DNA from: JALUUH01 sp964636675
GTDB taxonomy: Bacteria; Pseudomonadota; Gammaproteobacteria; S012-40
Length of the DNA stretch: 5,343 nt
Reading direction: 5' to 3'
Assembly: GCA_964636675.1 (NCBI GenBank)
Contig: CAZWUO010000226.1
Span: 1-5,343 of the forward strand
The position numbers were made by a program, and so were the translations under genes. The notes beneath the pieces were generated by a model, which saw only the letters and a program-made list of their open reading frames with translations, was not told where the DNA came from and did not search any database. Positions 5,275-5,343 of this stretch are shown one piece after another. The stretch's first letter is position 1. Every line of letters begins with the position of its first letter.

Positions 5275-5312
5275 CCAACAAGCGTTCTCGTTGAAACGCT
5301 AGACCTTGTTGG
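5275..5312. repeat. 38-bp interrupted palindrome near the window edge
   Basis: CCAACAAG (5275-5282) and CTTGTTGG (5305-5312) form a perfect 8-bp outer stem. Inside, CGTT (5283-5286) pairs with AACG (5295-5298), leaving an 8-nt loop and a 6-nt bulge. Alternatively AGCGTT (5281-5286) pairs with AACGCT (5295-5300). No T-run follows directly on either strand, so a simple terminator is not supported. It may be a binding site or the end structure of a neighbouring transcript. Confidence 0.5.
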
Positions 5313-5320
5313 CAAAAGCA

Positions 5321-5341
5321 TGATAACATATTGATAACATA
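5321..5341. repeat. direct repeat of TGATAACATA, 11-bp period
   Basis: TGATAACATA occurs at 5321-5330 and exactly again at 5332-5341, one base apart. The 11-bp period equals about one helical turn. The array may continue beyond the window, so its true copy number is unknown. Confidence 0.6.
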
Positions 5342-5343
5342 GG

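Larger units (their letters stand above)
5191..5343. other. AT-rich non-coding region upstream of ilvD, up to the window edge
   Basis: I see no convincing reading frame on either strand. The stretch holds several A- or T-runs (5206-5210, 5222-5229, 5256-5260) that may bend the DNA, and the motif AAGATT recurs around 5209, 5228 and 5243. On the minus strand a second, weak promoter-like pair (TTGTTG near 5306-5311, TTTAAA 17 nt on) could serve ilvD, but neither hexamer is good. No ilv-type leader peptide is visible: no ATG followed by runs of Ile, Val or Leu codons. Confidence 0.5.

Overview
The window looks like a chromosomal stretch from a gammaproteobacterium of moderate GC. The IlvD and PpiB proteins follow the E. 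coli-type sequences, as I remember them, almost motif for motif and in length (619 against 616 residues; 165 against 164). The species cannot be named from the sequence alone. Most of the window is ordinary housekeeping and accessory content. The most unusual item is a small foldback transposable element wedged between two genes that probably formed an operon.

Layout. (1) Bases 1-676, minus strand: the first 225 codons of a FetB/UPF0014-type membrane permease, cut by the window edge. (2) Bases 677-831: a divergent regulatory region with a strong 6-bp-arm palindrome on the fetB side. On the other side is a promoter-like TTGACA/TAATAT pair whose -35 to -10 interval carries a TTGAC-N9-GTCAA inverted repeat. 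(3) Bases 832-2431, plus strand: a PadR-family regulator followed after 34 nt by a membrane-anchored alpha/beta hydrolase, probably one transcription unit under PadR autocontrol. (4) Bases 2432-2573: a convergent intergenic region with two overlapping, mutually exclusive hairpins. (5) Bases 2574-3071, minus strand: the cyclophilin ppiB. (6) Bases 3104-3242: a 139-bp MITE-like foldback element with 16-bp perfect terminal inverted repeats and a 5-bp ATACT target duplication. (7) Bases 3249-5108, minus strand: ilvD, dihydroxy-acid dehydratase. (8) Bases 5109-5343: the AT-rich ilvD upstream region, with an extended -10 promoter inside a 7-bp-arm inverted repeat, and a large palindrome and a direct repeat near the window edge.

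How the genes relate. IlvD (branched-chain amino acid synthesis) and PpiB (protein folding) are metabolically unrelated. Removing the element and one copy of its target duplication leaves only 33 nt between them, so they were probably co-transcribed before the insertion. PadR probably regulates its own promoter and the hydrolase behind it. Whether it also reaches the divergent fetB promoter is open. I see no rRNA, tRNA, CRISPR array, phage gene or transposase gene here. I do not see a convincing undescribed multi-gene system. The candidates worth following are the foldback element, the possibly leaderless padR transcript with its operator, and the PadR-hydrolase pair.
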